Shown here in pieces: positions 48,309-59,545 of a stretch of 64,000 nt of DNA. The stretch spans positions 248,001-312,000 of the forward strand of contig QXCR01000008.1 of NCBI GenBank assembly GCA_004380135.1, read 5' to 3'. Origin of the DNA: Stemphylium vesicarium. Lineage: Eukaryota; Ascomycota; Dothideomycetes; Pleosporales; Pleosporaceae. A program made the position numbers and the translations under genes. Position 1 is the first letter of the stretch. Each line of letters opens with the position of its first letter. Under the pieces are notes generated by a model that saw only the letters and a list, made by a program, of their open reading frames with translations, had not been told where the DNA came from and ran no database searches.

Positions 48309-49013
48309 TTACGGAGTCTTCCCCTCCGACTTCAACCTGGCGATCGTGGCGTTTGCTTCTGACAGTAGCTGCTCGGTGACCTGAAGCTTCTGGATGGCAT
48401 CTTCAAGCTGCTTCTTGAAGTCTTCGCCACATTCTGCTGGCTCGGATGCGTCGACGCTCTCTTCCTGGGTTCCATCCCCGGCAGTCTTGGGTCCTTTCGC
48501 CACCGAGTTTCCGTTGGACGTCATTGCATCTGCAGAGCGCTTGGCGTCCTCGAGGTGCCTTGTGTCCGTGCGTTGACCAATGTATGCAACAGATCCGGAG
48601 GGGTTTGGTGGGAACTCTTCCGTGAGGGCGCTAATCGGAACATATTCTCGTTGTTTGAACGCGAAATGCCTCACTTTCATCATCCCCTTGTGCGCTTCGA
48701 TATCTTCGTGAGTAATGGGGGCATGGGTCTTCAGACTGCCGTCGGGGGTGAAATTCCATGGCCATAAGAAAGAACGCCACCCTGGCTTGTACGTCTGTCC
48801 AATCATGTAATGAAGGCTGTCCTTCAGAAAGTCCCCGTGGGAGGCGACAAAGGCACCGATGTGGAGAAGGAAATTTCCATTCAATTGTTTGACTTCGGGC
48901 CTGTAAAGGGTGTCTCAGATGTCGATTACAGCGAATGTGGTGAGGTCCGATTTGCAGGTCTCCAGGGACAGCTCATCCCACCTGGGAAACCTAGGTTTTG
49001 GTTCTTCGTCCAT
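48309..49013 (-). CDS. Hypothetical protein with C-terminal coiled coil
   Basis: The main frame is 48900-48309. It has no ATG before GQTYKPG (ATG at 48809), so a spliced first exon is likely. The best in-phase model is exon 1 at 49013-48982 (MDEEPKPRFP) with a CAG|GTGGGA donor, an 81-base intron and an acceptor TTTACAG, giving 207 aa. The donor is imperfect, and starting at 48809 (166 aa) is the alternative. Visible parts: a tryptophan-rich block (WRSFLWPWNFTPDGSLKTHAPITHEDIEAHKG), a polar middle, and a C-terminal helix with heptads (FKKQLEDAIQKLQVTEQLLSEAN). I do not recognise a family or function. There is no signal peptide. Confidence 0.5.
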
Positions 49014-50010
49014 GGTGAGGGCGCTCGGAAAGACGTCGGAGTGTTGCGCATTGCAGTGGTGGTTCTCGTTCTGGGCGAGGGGAGAGGTTGTGGACGATGG
49101 CCGTTGAGAGAAAGAAAATTTGTGAGTGTAGCAGGCTAAAGAGTTTAAGGTCGAGTGAGGTCGTGAGGTGAGGGTTTATAAACTATGCTGTTGGGCGTTT
49201 GTTGGTGAGGTGACTGTTGATTGGCTAGTCCGTGCGATACTACCCAGGTGAGAGCGGCCAGAAAGAGGCCCCACTGACAAGAAACCCCAGGTGAAGCTCC
49301 AGGTAAAGCCCCAGGTAACCTTTCAGATCAAGCCCCAGGTGAACTGAATTTCATGAGGGGAGCCAAAGTGACCGTATAGTACCTGAAGAAGTGCAGTTGT
49401 CGCGATTAGTTGAGCGTGGCGCATACGACTTGGGATGCAGTATACTATACTAATACACTATTACTAAAAATATTCATGCCGGAAGTTTTATTGACCTTGA
49501 TACATTGTCTGCGGGCAGCACCGAGAAGTCGAAAGCTCGAGGTCCACTCAGCGAACGCAGTGCTTTGATTCTGTATATAACATGAGCAAGCCGCCAATGT
49601 AATCTGATGAAGTGAAGAAGCGCATAAAGGGCAATATACGGAAAATGCTGCACAGGGTATATCTAGAGGCTCATGAAGTGCTTAATCGGATGGGGAACAA
49701 TTTCGACGAGGTCTAGGTTAGCTGTGATCTCGGGGAGGGTAGAACTTCGTGCGACAGGTGTCACTCATGTACAGCACACAGTGGAAAGAGGGAAAATAAT
49801 GTGTCGAATACATTTCTGTTCCTCGTACAGTGGCATCAAGGCATTTAGACAATTGGCATTGCAACAATCGTATATGTAGAGCATACTGCAAGAGCCCGCG
49901 ACTGAATGTAACTGCCGAGTCGGGTTCGTAAGGTTTTCGAGCGAAGTCGTCGCATGCAAGGTCCGCCTATATAGATGTGTCCGCTGCCATTACGCTACCC
50001 ACAGCAGATA
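49014..50010. other. Intergenic region with a short 12-base tandem repeat
   Basis: It contains the promoter of the preceding minus-strand gene and a five-unit 12-base repeat at 49285-49344. The rest, rather A/T-rich from 49440, shows no gene. Confidence 0.45.
49285..49344. repeat. Five 12-base tandem units
   Basis: The units are CCCCAGGTGAAG, CTCCAGGTAAAG, CCCCAGGTAACC, a decayed TTTCAGATCAAG and CCCCAGGTGAAC. The DNA is non-coding. Confidence 0.75.
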
Positions 50011-50738
50011 CTATGTCTCCGCGTAGTACTTACTCCAACCTATCAAGTCGTTCTCGTGGATAGTAATGTTCTTTCCGTCGAAATGTTTCTTAAGTAGGGT
50101 CTGTGCTGTGTCTAGCTTCGTGTTTATACCGACAAATTCCGTTCCATACATTGTGATCGTGATCTTCTCAAGAGATGGGAGTTTGTCGCGAGGAGGAAGT
50201 AGAGCATGGTTGTCTTGAGAGGGTAGAGCTAGGTTCATTGCAAACCATCCACACTCAATCTTGTGTACGGGCCGAAGGTTTCCTAGCTTTGCGTGTCTCG
50301 TGACTTCATAGATATCTCAGAAAAAGAAGGTGTTAAGGCGGTATGGAAGCTTAGCTGCCTCGGCGTAGATCTGGCGGCAGACACGGAGCAAGCTCCAGTA
50401 TCTACTGTAGCTGGGCCGCAAGGATGAATCACTGCTGCTAGGCTTCACTTCCGGCGCTAATCCACATAGAGTAAATGCCCAGATCATGTTGCGAATTTCA
50501 GGGGGGGGGGCTGCAAGAGCGGAGAGTTCTGCGCATTTTCGATACCACTAAAGGATACATTAGCAGGGCTGACATATCTGTCCCACCGGACTCACATGTC
50601 TACTTCCAATCCGAGGGGCTCGACATTGAGGAAGCCGTCCTTGAGCTTACGGTATCCACGCTGGCCGCGCGACGGTTTCGGACGCGCGACACTGGATGCA
50701 TAGCGGGAAGCGACACCTTCAGAGCGTCTCGGAGGCAT
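50011..50738 (-). pseudogene. Frameshifted gene of a multi-copy fungal family
   Basis: The minus strand reads as one decayed gene. It starts at ATG 50738 (MPPRRSEGVASRYASS) with a good intron at 50595-50548 (GTGAGT donor, TGCTAAT branch). It continues GIENAQNSPLLQ into a run of ten C (50510-50501), after which the frame shifts by one. In the new frame EIRNMIWAFTLCGL and YWSLLRVCRQIYAEAAKLPYRLNTFFF follow, then a stop. The tail GNLRPVHKIECGWFAMN...KKHFDGKNITIHENDLIGW (to 50011) is in another frame again. The LPxEIRNMIW...LLxVCRQIYxEA pattern is typical of large families of F-box-like hypothetical proteins in Pleosporales. Eight or eleven C would keep the frame. A sequencing error in the homopolymer could explain the first break but not the second. 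Confidence 0.7.
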
Positions 50739-51331
50739 CACAGCGCTGAGTGAGTAGTTTTGAATCTCTTGATGGGGATTTGCAAGGTTCGTTGGGATTG
50801 CAGTGCAATGCCCGAAGTTGGAAGGTGAAGCTCAAGAAATAGGCAGAGGGAGTGAGGCGAGAGAGGTGGGAGAGGAGGCACAGACATTTTGTGACAGTTG
50901 GAAATCCAGCGCGGGGAATCAAACGACCAGAGATACTTTACTAGCCTACCAAGTGAGAAACAGGTGAAGGGAAATGAGATGTATGACTGTAGATAGATGT
51001 GATTATGCACGAACCCCTACCAAATGCCACTGCTCTCCAGCTCAGAATTAAAGCCTAAAAGATACCGATAGACCCCGAGTGCACCTTCTTTCACTTTTTT
51101 GCATTGGCAAGTTCACTCAAGTCGTATCTGCTTGAGACATTTTGGAGATACTACGATAGATGGTTGTCGTAGTGTTGGAAAGAGGGACGGATATTCGGGC
51201 AAGTCGATAGGGCTAGATTATGTAAGGCGGCGGCGGCGGTCGGTGATGCGCTCAGACGTGGGCCGACGGACGGATTGATTCCTAGAGCATCGCGTGTCCG
51301 TCATCACCACTCCCAAAGCACCACACCCGCA
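50739..51331. other. Intergenic region upstream of the stomatin-like gene
   Basis: This is the promoter of the stomatin-like gene, and the promoter of the broken gene on the other strand. No coding frame is supported. Confidence 0.4.
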
Positions 51332-52654
51332 ATGGCGTCGCGCACACGGCTGGCAGCCAACACGGCTTCCATACTACTACGAAACTCGCGGCCGCTCGCA
51401 ACCTCGAGGATATCACCGCTTGCTGCTGCGCTGACGACATCGCCTTCCCGCAGCAACTCGCAGTCGAGCACGAACCCGACAAGTGTCTTTTCTTCCTTTG
51501 GCGGGCTGAACTCTCAATTCGGTCCTCCCTCGTACTTTTCGCCCTCGCACAAGCGTACGCCCACAAACACGATTGTAAGGTTTGTGCCGCAACAGACAGC
51601 ATGGATCGTCGAGCGCATGGGAAAGTTCAACCGTATACTGGAGCCTGGTCTGGCTATCTTGGTACCCTTCATCGACAGGATAGCCTATGTCAAGAGCCTC
51701 AAGGAGAATGCCATTGAGATCCCCAGCCAGAGCGCCATCACAGCCGACAACGTTACGTTGGAGCTGGACGGTGTACTGTACACCAGGGTATTCGATGCGT
51801 ACAAGGCGAGGTAAGCAGTGCGAAGTGTATCTTGGGAAGGGCAGATGCTAACTCCAGACAGCTACGGTGTAGAGGACGCAGAGTATGCCATCTCTCAACT
51901 TGCTCAGACTACGATGCGCTCCGAAATCGGTCAGCTTTCCCTCGACCACGTCCTCAAGGAGCGCGCCAACCTCAATGCCAATATCACGGCTGCCATCAAC
52001 GAAGCGGCACAGGACTGGGGGGTCACATGCCTACGATACGAGATCCGAGACATCCACGCACCCGAACCCGTCGTCGAAGCCATGCACCGTCAAGTCACGG
52101 CCGAGCGCTCCAAGCGAGCTGAGATCCTGGAGTCGGAGGGCCAGAGGCAGTCTGCTATCAACATCGCCGAGGGAAAGAAGCAGTCGGTCATCCTGGCCTC
52201 CGAGGCTTTAAGGGCAGAGCAGATCAACCTGGCTAGCGGAGAGGCTGAGGCTATCCTGCTAAAGGCCACGGCTACTGCCAACGGTATCGACGCGGTTGCA
52301 CGAGCCATCGCTCAAGGCGAAGGCGCCGCCCAAAATGCCATATCGCTTTCCGTCGCTGAGAAGTATGTCGACGCTTTTGGCAACCTGGCCAAGGAGGGCA
52401 CAAGCATCGTGGTTCCTGGCAATGTGGGCGACATCAGCGGCATGATTGCTAGTGCTATGGCGGTTTACGGCAACGTCAACGCTTCGCAAGCAAAGGCACA
52501 GGCCTCCAAGCTGGTACAAGGCGGAGGCAACGATACCCAGGCTAGCAAGAAGATTCAAGAGCTGCAGAGTAGGCTTAATGATGCTGAAGGCGGGGCCAAC
52601 CAGGTGCACAACGAGATCAGCAAGGTCATGGACGAAAGGCTCAACAAGAGGTAG
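51332..52654 (+). CDS. Mitochondrial stomatin-like protein 2 (SPFH domain)
   Basis: Exons 51332-51810 and 51862-52654 (51-base intron) join to 423 aa. The start is MASRTRL. The N-terminus is rich in Ala, Ser and Arg without acids (TRLAANTASILLRNSRPLATSR), a mitochondrial presequence. The SPFH domain begins NTIVRFVPQQTAWIVERMGKFNRILEPGLAILVPFID, the hallmark of stomatin-like protein 2 rather than prohibitin. It continues through ELDGVLYTRVFDAYKASYGVEDAEYAISQLAQTTMRSEIG and a long helical tail (ERSKRAEILESEGQRQSAINIAEGKKQ). A glutamine/lysine-rich coiled coil ends the protein. Family members form ring-like scaffolds on the inner mitochondrial membrane, bind cardiolipin and organise respiratory complexes and proteases. 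Confidence 0.93.
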
Positions 52655-52929
52655 CCACACCACTAGCCCGAGAGGAAGGTAGCATAGGAACGAGATACGA
52701 CTGTACATTACACCACGCTGTATAACTAGCATGAGCCAGCAAGCGATTGCATATGGGTTATTGGATATTAGCCATCCAAAAGCATTGTCAGCGGAGTTAC
52801 TCTTCTGCGTCATGACTCCACTTTCGTATGTTAATAGGGAATAGCGATAGCCAAGCAACATCACTTCAAGACACGAAATGTTTTATTGCATAGAGCTCGT
52901 TGGTAAGGGCCCAACGATTCCTCGTCCTT

Positions 52930-53904
52930 TCATGTCAATCGTTGCACGACCTCAGCAATCAGTGTAGCGATTTGCTTTCCGTCTTCCCAAATCCAATCAT
53001 GGCCACCTTTCAGATCCCTTACATTAAGCACCCTTCTCCCCTCGGCCCTAACCTCATCCTCTTCATCGCCGACCTCCATGACTATGCTCCACCCTTCTCT
53101 ATCCAATGCAACACACATGACATCCCTCTGTGCTCGCTCCACAAGCTCATCCGCATGACTATGACAGATGACCAGCAGCTTTCCTTCAGCCCACTGCTTC
53201 GCATCATACTTTCCCGACACCGGAGAAGCAGCAAGATACTTCTCCTCATCCTCTCCAAACGCCCCAGAAATGAAATCCTTGTAAATATCCGAGATATGCT
53301 GCGGACAGGTCGGAGGCAAATGACTCCGCAACAGCAACGGAAAGTTGTAGATCCCCTCCAGCAAAATCAATGCCTCAGGTCCCCCTTCTATCGACGACGA
53401 TGACGACGAGTCTTCAAGACCAATTCCAGCCACAAGCTGCAACATCAGCGTCGCGCCGCACGAATGTCCCACGCCAATCCACCTCTTCATTCCATATTCA
53501 CGCTGCAGAAACCGTATCCCAGCTGCAACATCACGCACATGCTGCGGGTGCCGCGCCGTTCGCTCCATGTCATCAGGCCGGCTTGGCTCCGTCGCGTGCG
53601 ACGCATGCGGCGAAAGACGATAGTTGAGACTGGCTATGCCAGCAAGACTAGACACCGTCGCTGCACGCGTGGCCAGATGGGATAGCGTGGGCTCGATGCA
53701 GCGCGAATCTTGAGTTGGGTCGCGCCAGGCGCCCCCGTGCAGGTACACTAGCCATATCGCATTGTTGCTGTTGTTGGCATCGTTGTTGGTGGGTTCTGAG
53801 GCGTGGGGCAGCCAGACGTCGACGGTTTGGAGGCGGCTTGGGGGATCGCTGTAGGGGACGGACGGGATGTGTCTGGGGAGAGGGGAGGGCGTGGCGGATG
53901 TCAT
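52930..53904 (-). CDS. BNA7: Kynurenine formamidase
   Basis: An intronless gene of 324 aa from ATG 53904. The frame stays open to 54087, but the upstream part is arginine-rich with no family match. It is an alpha/beta hydrolase. The oxyanion-hole motif HGGAW is at 56-60, and the nucleophile Ser148 lies in GVGHSCGA. The acid is probably Asp252 in SHADELV, and the base His302 is in GGHDW. These are the motifs of eukaryotic N-formylkynurenine formamidases, which hydrolyse N-formylkynurenine to kynurenine and formate in tryptophan breakdown towards NAD. Serine runs (about 166-171) and an acidic insert (EVGDEEDEVRAEG) look like loop expansions. Expected to be cytosolic; no targeting signal. Confidence 0.9.
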   Translation of the reverse strand: MTSATPSPLPRHIPSVPYSDPPSRLQTVDVWLPHASEPTNNDANNSNNAIWLVYLHGGAWRDPTQDSRCIEPTLSHLATRAATVSSLAGIASLNYRLSPHASHATEPSRPDDMERTARHPQHVRDVAAGIRFLQREYGMKRWIGVGHSCGATLMLQLVAGIGLEDSSSSSSIEGGPEALILLEGIYNFPLLLRSHLPPTCPQHISDIYKDFISGAFGEDEEKYLAASPVSGKYDAKQWAEGKLLVICHSHADELVERAQRDVMCVALDREGWSIVMEVGDEEDEVRAEGRRVLNVRDLKGGHDWIWEDGKQIATLIAEVVQRLT

Positions 53905-54380
53905 GGTTTCGAACTGATTGGGACGGTTTTCGAGGAGGGGTAGCAGTGGATGGGTTGGCGGGGTTGGTTGGGACCTGCATGAACCTTTAGCTGCGCTAAG
54001 ATACCTTTCACGAACTCGTGACAGGGGATATGCATGGAGCGCCAAAACTGAAAAGGAAAAGCGTTCAGAAACTGTTGTATTGTTCAATTGTTTTGATTGA
54101 TTGATTCTTGTTCAACTACATATTTGAGTAACAAAAAATATGGGTAATAGACATGGCTCATAACATGGCCATGCTCATAAAAAGGTATACAGACATTATT
54201 CCAGTCAAAGCACATGCCAGTGCCAGACGCCCAAAATGCATTTCTTTTTGCAAATGCGAACGCGATGCTAATGCAAAGACCCAAGGTATCTTCAAGGACA
54301 TTATCTCCGAAATAATCAAAAACTCTCTTCAGCACGCGTGAAAATAGCAAACTCAATTCATTGTACGATCAGGCTGACGC
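53905..54380. other. Intergenic region
   Basis: This holds the upstream region of BNA7 and the 3' region of the surface-protein gene. No other gene is seen. Confidence 0.4.
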
Positions 54381-54998
54381 TTACAAGAAAGCGGCCATGA
54401 AGGCACCGAATCCAACAAGGCTGCCAGCAGCAACCTTAACATTGGAGGCAGCGCCAGTGGAGTCGGCGCCGTCAGCGTCAGTGCCGGTGGCATCAGCGCC
54501 AGTAGCATCAGCATCTGTGCCAGTGGCGTCAGCGTCTGAGGAGCCGCTGCCAGTGGCATCAGCGCCGGAGGAGGTGGTGGAGACAATAGCGACAGTGGTG
54601 CTGTTGTTGGCACTGACGACGATGGTGCGGGTGGAGTTGACCATGGAGCCAGTGCCGGTTCCAGCAAGGGTCAGGGTGTGGAGGCCAGTGCCGACAGCGG
54701 GGATGTCAGCAGGTACTGGCTGGGTGGTGATGGCAGCAGGCTGCGAGGTAACGGCATCGGGCATAGAGGCGATGGAGGTATCGGCAGCGGGCATGCCAGT
54801 TACAACACCGAGAGAGTTGGTCTGGGTGAGGTAGGTGGTCTGGGGAGCAGGGTCGATGGACGACATGGAAGACGAAGAAGAGTCATCCTGGAAACCATGT
54901 TAGCGATTTGCGCCGATAGGATTGTGATGAGCGAGTGTACGTACCTGGGCCGAAGCAACGGCGAAAGCAATAGCGGAGACAAAGATGGAGGCGCGCAT
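54381..54998 (-). CDS. Secreted GPI-anchor-type Ser/Thr-rich surface protein
   Basis: Exons 54998-54945 and 54887-54381 (57-base intron) join to 186 aa. Exon 1 codes exactly for an 18-residue signal peptide ending ASAQ. The mature protein is poor in large residues and rich in Ser, Thr, Ala and Asp. It starts DDSSSSSMSS, has the motif TLTLAGTGTGS in the middle, and carries a run of DADATG/ADATG-type repeats (about 130-165). The C-terminus (AAGSLVGFGAFMAAFL) is hydrophobic and preceded by small residues, as in GPI-anchored proteins. It probably sits in the cell wall or plasma membrane outer leaflet. No enzyme domain is present. Antisense open frames here are shadows of the repeats. Confidence 0.85.
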
Positions 54999-57902
54999 TT
55001 TGACGGTGTTGGTTGGTTGGTTATTGGGTATTAACGATTGATCTTCTCTGAACGATTGTCTGTTGACGAGTTATGTCAAGTCGAGGTAGCTATTAAAGAC
55101 GAGTAGTGACTGATGCGAGATGGGATGAAGAAACAACGGAGGCCCGCGACGCGTCCTCCTTTTATCGTCTTTCTTTCACTTCACCCGCTTCCAAGAAACA
55201 AGCATCGGAGCTAACCCTGGCCCTGCGCTCGCGCCACCTTGACCGGGCAACCATCCAGCCCCATACTAGCACGGAACGGGCGAGCCTACTACCTGACATG
55301 TACTTAGCGGCCTCCACAACCAATAATAGTACTGCATGTGGCGAGGATGTTTCGTGTCCGAGGTCGACGGAGATTTTTTCCTATTGAATTGAGACCTCCT
55401 TTCAAGCGCTGCTCGCGATATGTGCAAGCATAGTGTATAGGTGCTTGTTGTCGCCGTCGCCGTCGCCATGAATGTCGCGTGTCTGCCAAACAGAGACGCA
55501 ATAAGCGGTGTATTATTATTTTGCGCAAACATCGTCGGTGCCTCAGGCCATGTCAGGTTCCCAGCCATGCCCCCCAGCGTTCTGGAATACCTCGCATCCT
55601 CCAGCCCGTGTGGTCCCACAAACAGAGCAAGTTCTTATAGAAACAATGCACATCTTGTCGTCATTTCTCCATCCAATCGTCGTCAGACCCCGGCACATCC
55701 TCCACTTTCTGTGGCAGTTTTTCCACGCGCGTTCATGCACTGGTCAAACGCCCAAACGGCGACCCCTTCTTCCCCAACCTTCTCTCCAACCACACATAAG
55801 ATGTGTGTAAGCACCCGCGGATCTCCCCTATGCATAATCGATATCAAGCCGCAGCGACTACTATGTTCCCCAGAAACACACTATTGCTAGTATGCGGCGG
55901 GAAGCAGAATAGTCGCATTGTCGAAGCAATGCCCATTACGCGTCCTTCTGAATTGTTGGCCTGCTAAAATTAAACTCTTCGGCGTGATCTCGTGTCGAGA
56001 AAATTCGGTGTCCTGCGGTGCTGCCACCTCAGTGGCCGTGCGCTTCGTAAAGTGAGCGGGCTGAGCAGGGGCAGGGGGGGTTGGAGCGGAAATCGGGGCC
56101 GACTTTGGTCTGGCCTTGGGTGTGTGCGAAGCGAAATGGCGGGATGCGGTGGACAGACGGGGTTGAGATCGCCATCTTGGCCCGCATGGTCTCCTGAGTG
56201 ATGAGATGACTACTCATCAAAGGAAGCTTCGACGTGCCGTCAATAGTTTGGTTGACGGGTACGTGTCTTGTGTGTCACTTTGTTGTGGTTGCTGTGCCCA
56301 GTTGTACGCTGCAGCTGCATGCCCAGGCCCGAAACGGGATGGCTGACTAGGCTGATGCACCTTGTCCTTAGCGCCTTCTCATCAACCTCACCAGGCCACC
56401 AACACTTGTGCGCCTGTCTCACGAATGTTCCATCGCCCTGTAGGCACAGTCATGGGAAGGCGTCTTCTAGCCATCTCAACAGCATCAGCAACATTTCATG
56501 AACACGTAATCTGAGACCTAGACCGTCGAGTCACCTGGACAGACTACAGCAAGGGAATATTGTACTAAAACGGATCCCCCACCACACCAAGAAACTGTCC
56601 CCGATCCTCGATTTCAAGGCCATCTGCTGTTGCTTTTGTAGTAGTTCTTTCGATCAAACCACATCAACGGGGCTCTCAGATGCTCCAGCGACCCACGTCG
56701 TCGTCGCCGCGACGAACTCTTATGTGGCGGTGACTAATAGTCAACCACTTTTCCTGCTGAACACTTGATTTTCCTAGGTTCCACCCCTTTGACTGGGCGA
56801 CAACGTCCCGAAAAACAGCATGAGAACGGTTTTCGACAACAGTCCCAAAGGTTTAATTCCACGCCGACAAACATTTGCATGGACCAAGAGCCGACCGAAT
56901 TTGTCTGCGGGCTCCGTATCAATCAGAGTCGAGTCCCGGCGGCTAAAGACTGAAGATCGAAAATCAAAGACGTGCGACCGTGTTTCGCCATAGCTAAGGA
57001 AAGTGGTCGGACAAAGCAGGAGCCAGTTTTCACTGCTCGTTGCAAACTACCATTTCACTCCTCGTTTCATAACCGTAAAGACATGTTCCCAAAAGCTGCG
57101 ACTCGGGGCAAGCGAATGTCACTTCCAATTCAACGTGGCAAGCTATGTCGCGGATTTCGCCTCCACACCGCCACGTCTCTGTTGACCTAAGGAATTTGGT
57201 TAGTTTATTATTACAAGGCCTATCGCACGGTCATTAACGCAAGTAGCCCGGTCGGGAAAATGTATCACTATGCACGAGGTTGCAGAGATCGAGTAAGGCA
57301 CTCATCTGAGATGTGAGCTGATGGCTAGTACTTTAAGTACAGGCCTGTATAGCTCATGCTCTTTGAGAAAGGTGGACTCACCAACCCCGGTATTCCTACC
57401 TGACCAAGATGTCGCATCTCAATAACACTTGGAATAGCTGCTCAAGCATCCGGTGATGAACAGTCATTTTTACTGCAGACTTGTAGTTCAGTAGGCTTGG
57501 ATTTGATCTCTGGCATCTTTTGGTTCTTTCGGCTGACCTACATCGATCATATACACCTGGTAGCAAATAGTTCCTCGATTTTGCTGTTAATTGCAGGCAC
57601 GAAGCTAACTATCATTCATTTAAATGTTTGATTATCGCTAACATCTGGAAGGGGTGCAGATCGTGTTAATGCAAAGATCGAGGAGTCAAATATTCATACG
57701 GGCAAGAGGAGGCCAATATTCTGTAGCGATATGAGAGGTTCCGTGCATTTCGAGTCACTTCCGCAGTCCAAAGCACAATGCCGACAACCCATCAATAAGC
57801 ATCAACCATGATACATGGAAAGACAAAAGAGGTATGGTTGGATATTTTTAACTTTGATATGGATGTCCGCCAATAGAGAACACCAACTTTTAGCGGCCAG
57901 GT
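54999..57902. other. 2.9 kb gene-poor stretch
   Basis: No gene is supported. Frames such as 55441-55890 (+) have no recognisable domain, and splice-like motifs do not join frames into a convincing protein. From 57,200 the DNA is more A/T-rich and leads into the 3' region of TRP4. Confidence 0.45.
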
Positions 57903-59132
57903 CTATGCGATGCTGTTGGTGACGTCGACGAAGTTCTGCCATTCCTTGTACGCCGCTCCGCTTGAGATTGCCCATTTGGCTCTCCTGACACCCTCTTTCC
58001 AGCGTCCGCCACCTGGTCCAACCTCTTTGATGACGTTGCCATCGTCACCTTCTCCCATTTTGCTTGTGTCCGCATCGCAGATACCACTTATAGCGAACAG
58101 GGCCGCAGTGTTGATGTAAACGAAATGCAGGATTGGGTCGTCTGGTGGAACTTCACCCGCCAAAATCTTCATGAGAATCTCGGCATTCTTTTCTGGAGAT
58201 TGTCCTGGGCTGACTTCGCTGAGAGGGTGCTCGGGTAGGCCAAAGTCGGCGGGAGTAATGGTAAAGTAGTTGATGTCGACTTGTCCTGTTGAGGTATTCT
58301 CGACTAAGCGCCAGCAATGGGTAGGTCCAGCGCAGGAAAGCTCGTCAAGTTCTTCGTCACCGCAGATGATCATCCCCTTTCTGCATCCAGATTGTCTTAA
58401 CGACTCGGCAAAGTCTGGTCCAATCTCTTTCCTTGCCACACCTAGCACACGAGCCTCAATCAGGTCGTGCAGGGGGTTGGCCAACGGTCCGAGAAGATTG
58501 AAGATGGTTCGCCAGCCCAGCTGCCTCCGGATGGAAGCGGCATGCCTAGCGCCGGGATGGAAGATTGGCGCAAACAGGAAAGCGTAGTTGGTCTTGGAGT
58601 AGATTTCGTGGATGGTCTTGGGCGCAATGGCGGTGATGACTGGTGCCTTTGGTGGTGTGCAAGTTAGGAGATCAGCTGAACCAGAGCGTGATGTCGATGC
58701 TTTGTTGCCGTGCTTTGCAATCATAAGGAGAGAGCTGGCCAATATGGACGAGGTAGTGCTGATGTTGAAGGTGTTGTGGGAGTCACCTCCTGTTCCGACG
58801 ATGTCGCACAAACCTCCATGGTAGCTTCCTTCCTTCCGTCCCCGTTTCTCGATGAGCTCTCGTAGACCCTGAACGTCAATGCCGGTCGCATAGTCGCGCA
58901 TGGCCTTGGAGCATTTTGCCAGCACTTCGGCCTGTCTGTCCTGGTCTGTGAAATGGAGACATGTCAACAATGCTCCTGTCTGGACTTCTGATAAACTGTT
59001 GGTGAAGATGAGGGATAGAGCGGCTGCAATCTCGTCGGCGGTTGGTTTGGTGGTTGGTGACTCATGCCAGAGTCGTTTGAGGAGGGGAGTGATGGAGGTT
59101 TTCTTATCCTCGTCTCCCGCTTCGGTAGCCAT
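57903..59132 (-). CDS. TRP4: Anthranilate phosphoribosyltransferase
   Basis: An intronless gene of 409 aa from ATG 59132 (MATEAGDEDK). The frame is open to 59333, but the extra residues are unrelated to the family. It carries the anthranilate phosphoribosyltransferase signatures: GTGGDSHNTFNIS (113-125) binds the PRPP pyrophosphate, and KHGNKASTSRSGSADLL (140-156) forms the substrate pocket. HPGARHAASIRRQLGWRTIFNLLGPLANP follows, and a CGDEELDELS loop supplies the metal-binding acids. The enzyme joins anthranilate to PRPP, the second step of tryptophan synthesis, in the cytosol. The insert around TSKMGEGDDGN near the C-terminus is a loop longer than in bacteria. It is divergent from MAK21, with 413 bases between the start codons. 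Confidence 0.96.
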   Translation of the reverse strand: MATEAGDEDKKTSITPLLKRLWHESPTTKPTADEIAAALSLIFTNSLSEVQTGALLTCLHFTDQDRQAEVLAKCSKAMRDYATGIDVQGLRELIEKRGRKEGSYHGGLCDIVGTGGDSHNTFNISTTSSILASSLLMIAKHGNKASTSRSGSADLLTCTPPKAPVITAIAPKTIHEIYSKTNYAFLFAPIFHPGARHAASIRRQLGWRTIFNLLGPLANPLHDLIEARVLGVARKEIGPDFAESLRQSGCRKGMIICGDEELDELSCAGPTHCWRLVENTSTGQVDINYFTITPADFGLPEHPLSEVSPGQSPEKNAEILMKILAGEVPPDDPILHFVYINTAALFAISGICDADTSKMGEGDDGNVIKEVGPGGGRWKEGVRRAKWAISSGAAYKEWQNFVDVTNSIA

Positions 59133-59545
59133 GGTGGTGTGAGGTGATGACGTTCGCGCTTGTTCTACTCTGTCATATGCGAGCCGGCGGGGTAAGTTGG
59201 CGGGGTGTTTGTTGGGAGTGACGAGGTATGCCAATTGATGTGCCTGGTAGTTCTTAGCAAGGGCCGAGTATCCTCCGTCCCTTTTGGAGACCCTGAATTG
59301 GAACGGACCAGTTGAGTCACAGTATGGCCGCACGGAGGTGGTTCAAAAGTCCGCACCTGGGTCCCAATATGATGCACAATGACGGGCCCCACTGCGCTAG
59401 TGCACACATGCTAGCGTGCCAAGAATCTTCAAATTCTCGACTCATCGCGGTGCGAGCGACTCCATCTTCCGAAGGTCATGACGGGTCAGAGTATTTTCTC
59501 TGACGGACCCTGCAGCTCCACCTCTCGCGACACCGACCTAATCAA
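59133..59545. promoter_or_regulatory. Divergent promoter of TRP4 and MAK21
   Basis: This is the 413-base region between the two start codons. I found no clear TGACTCA-type Gcn4/CpcA site in perfect form; one near-match, TTGAGTCAC, lies at about 59311-59319. The rest shows no structure. Confidence 0.45.

Noticed and set aside
48901..48929. 29-base intron in the 48309-49013 gene
   Set aside because: It could join frames (GTAATC...TTTACAG) but is too short for fungal splicing; the 81-base alternative with donor at 48981 was preferred.
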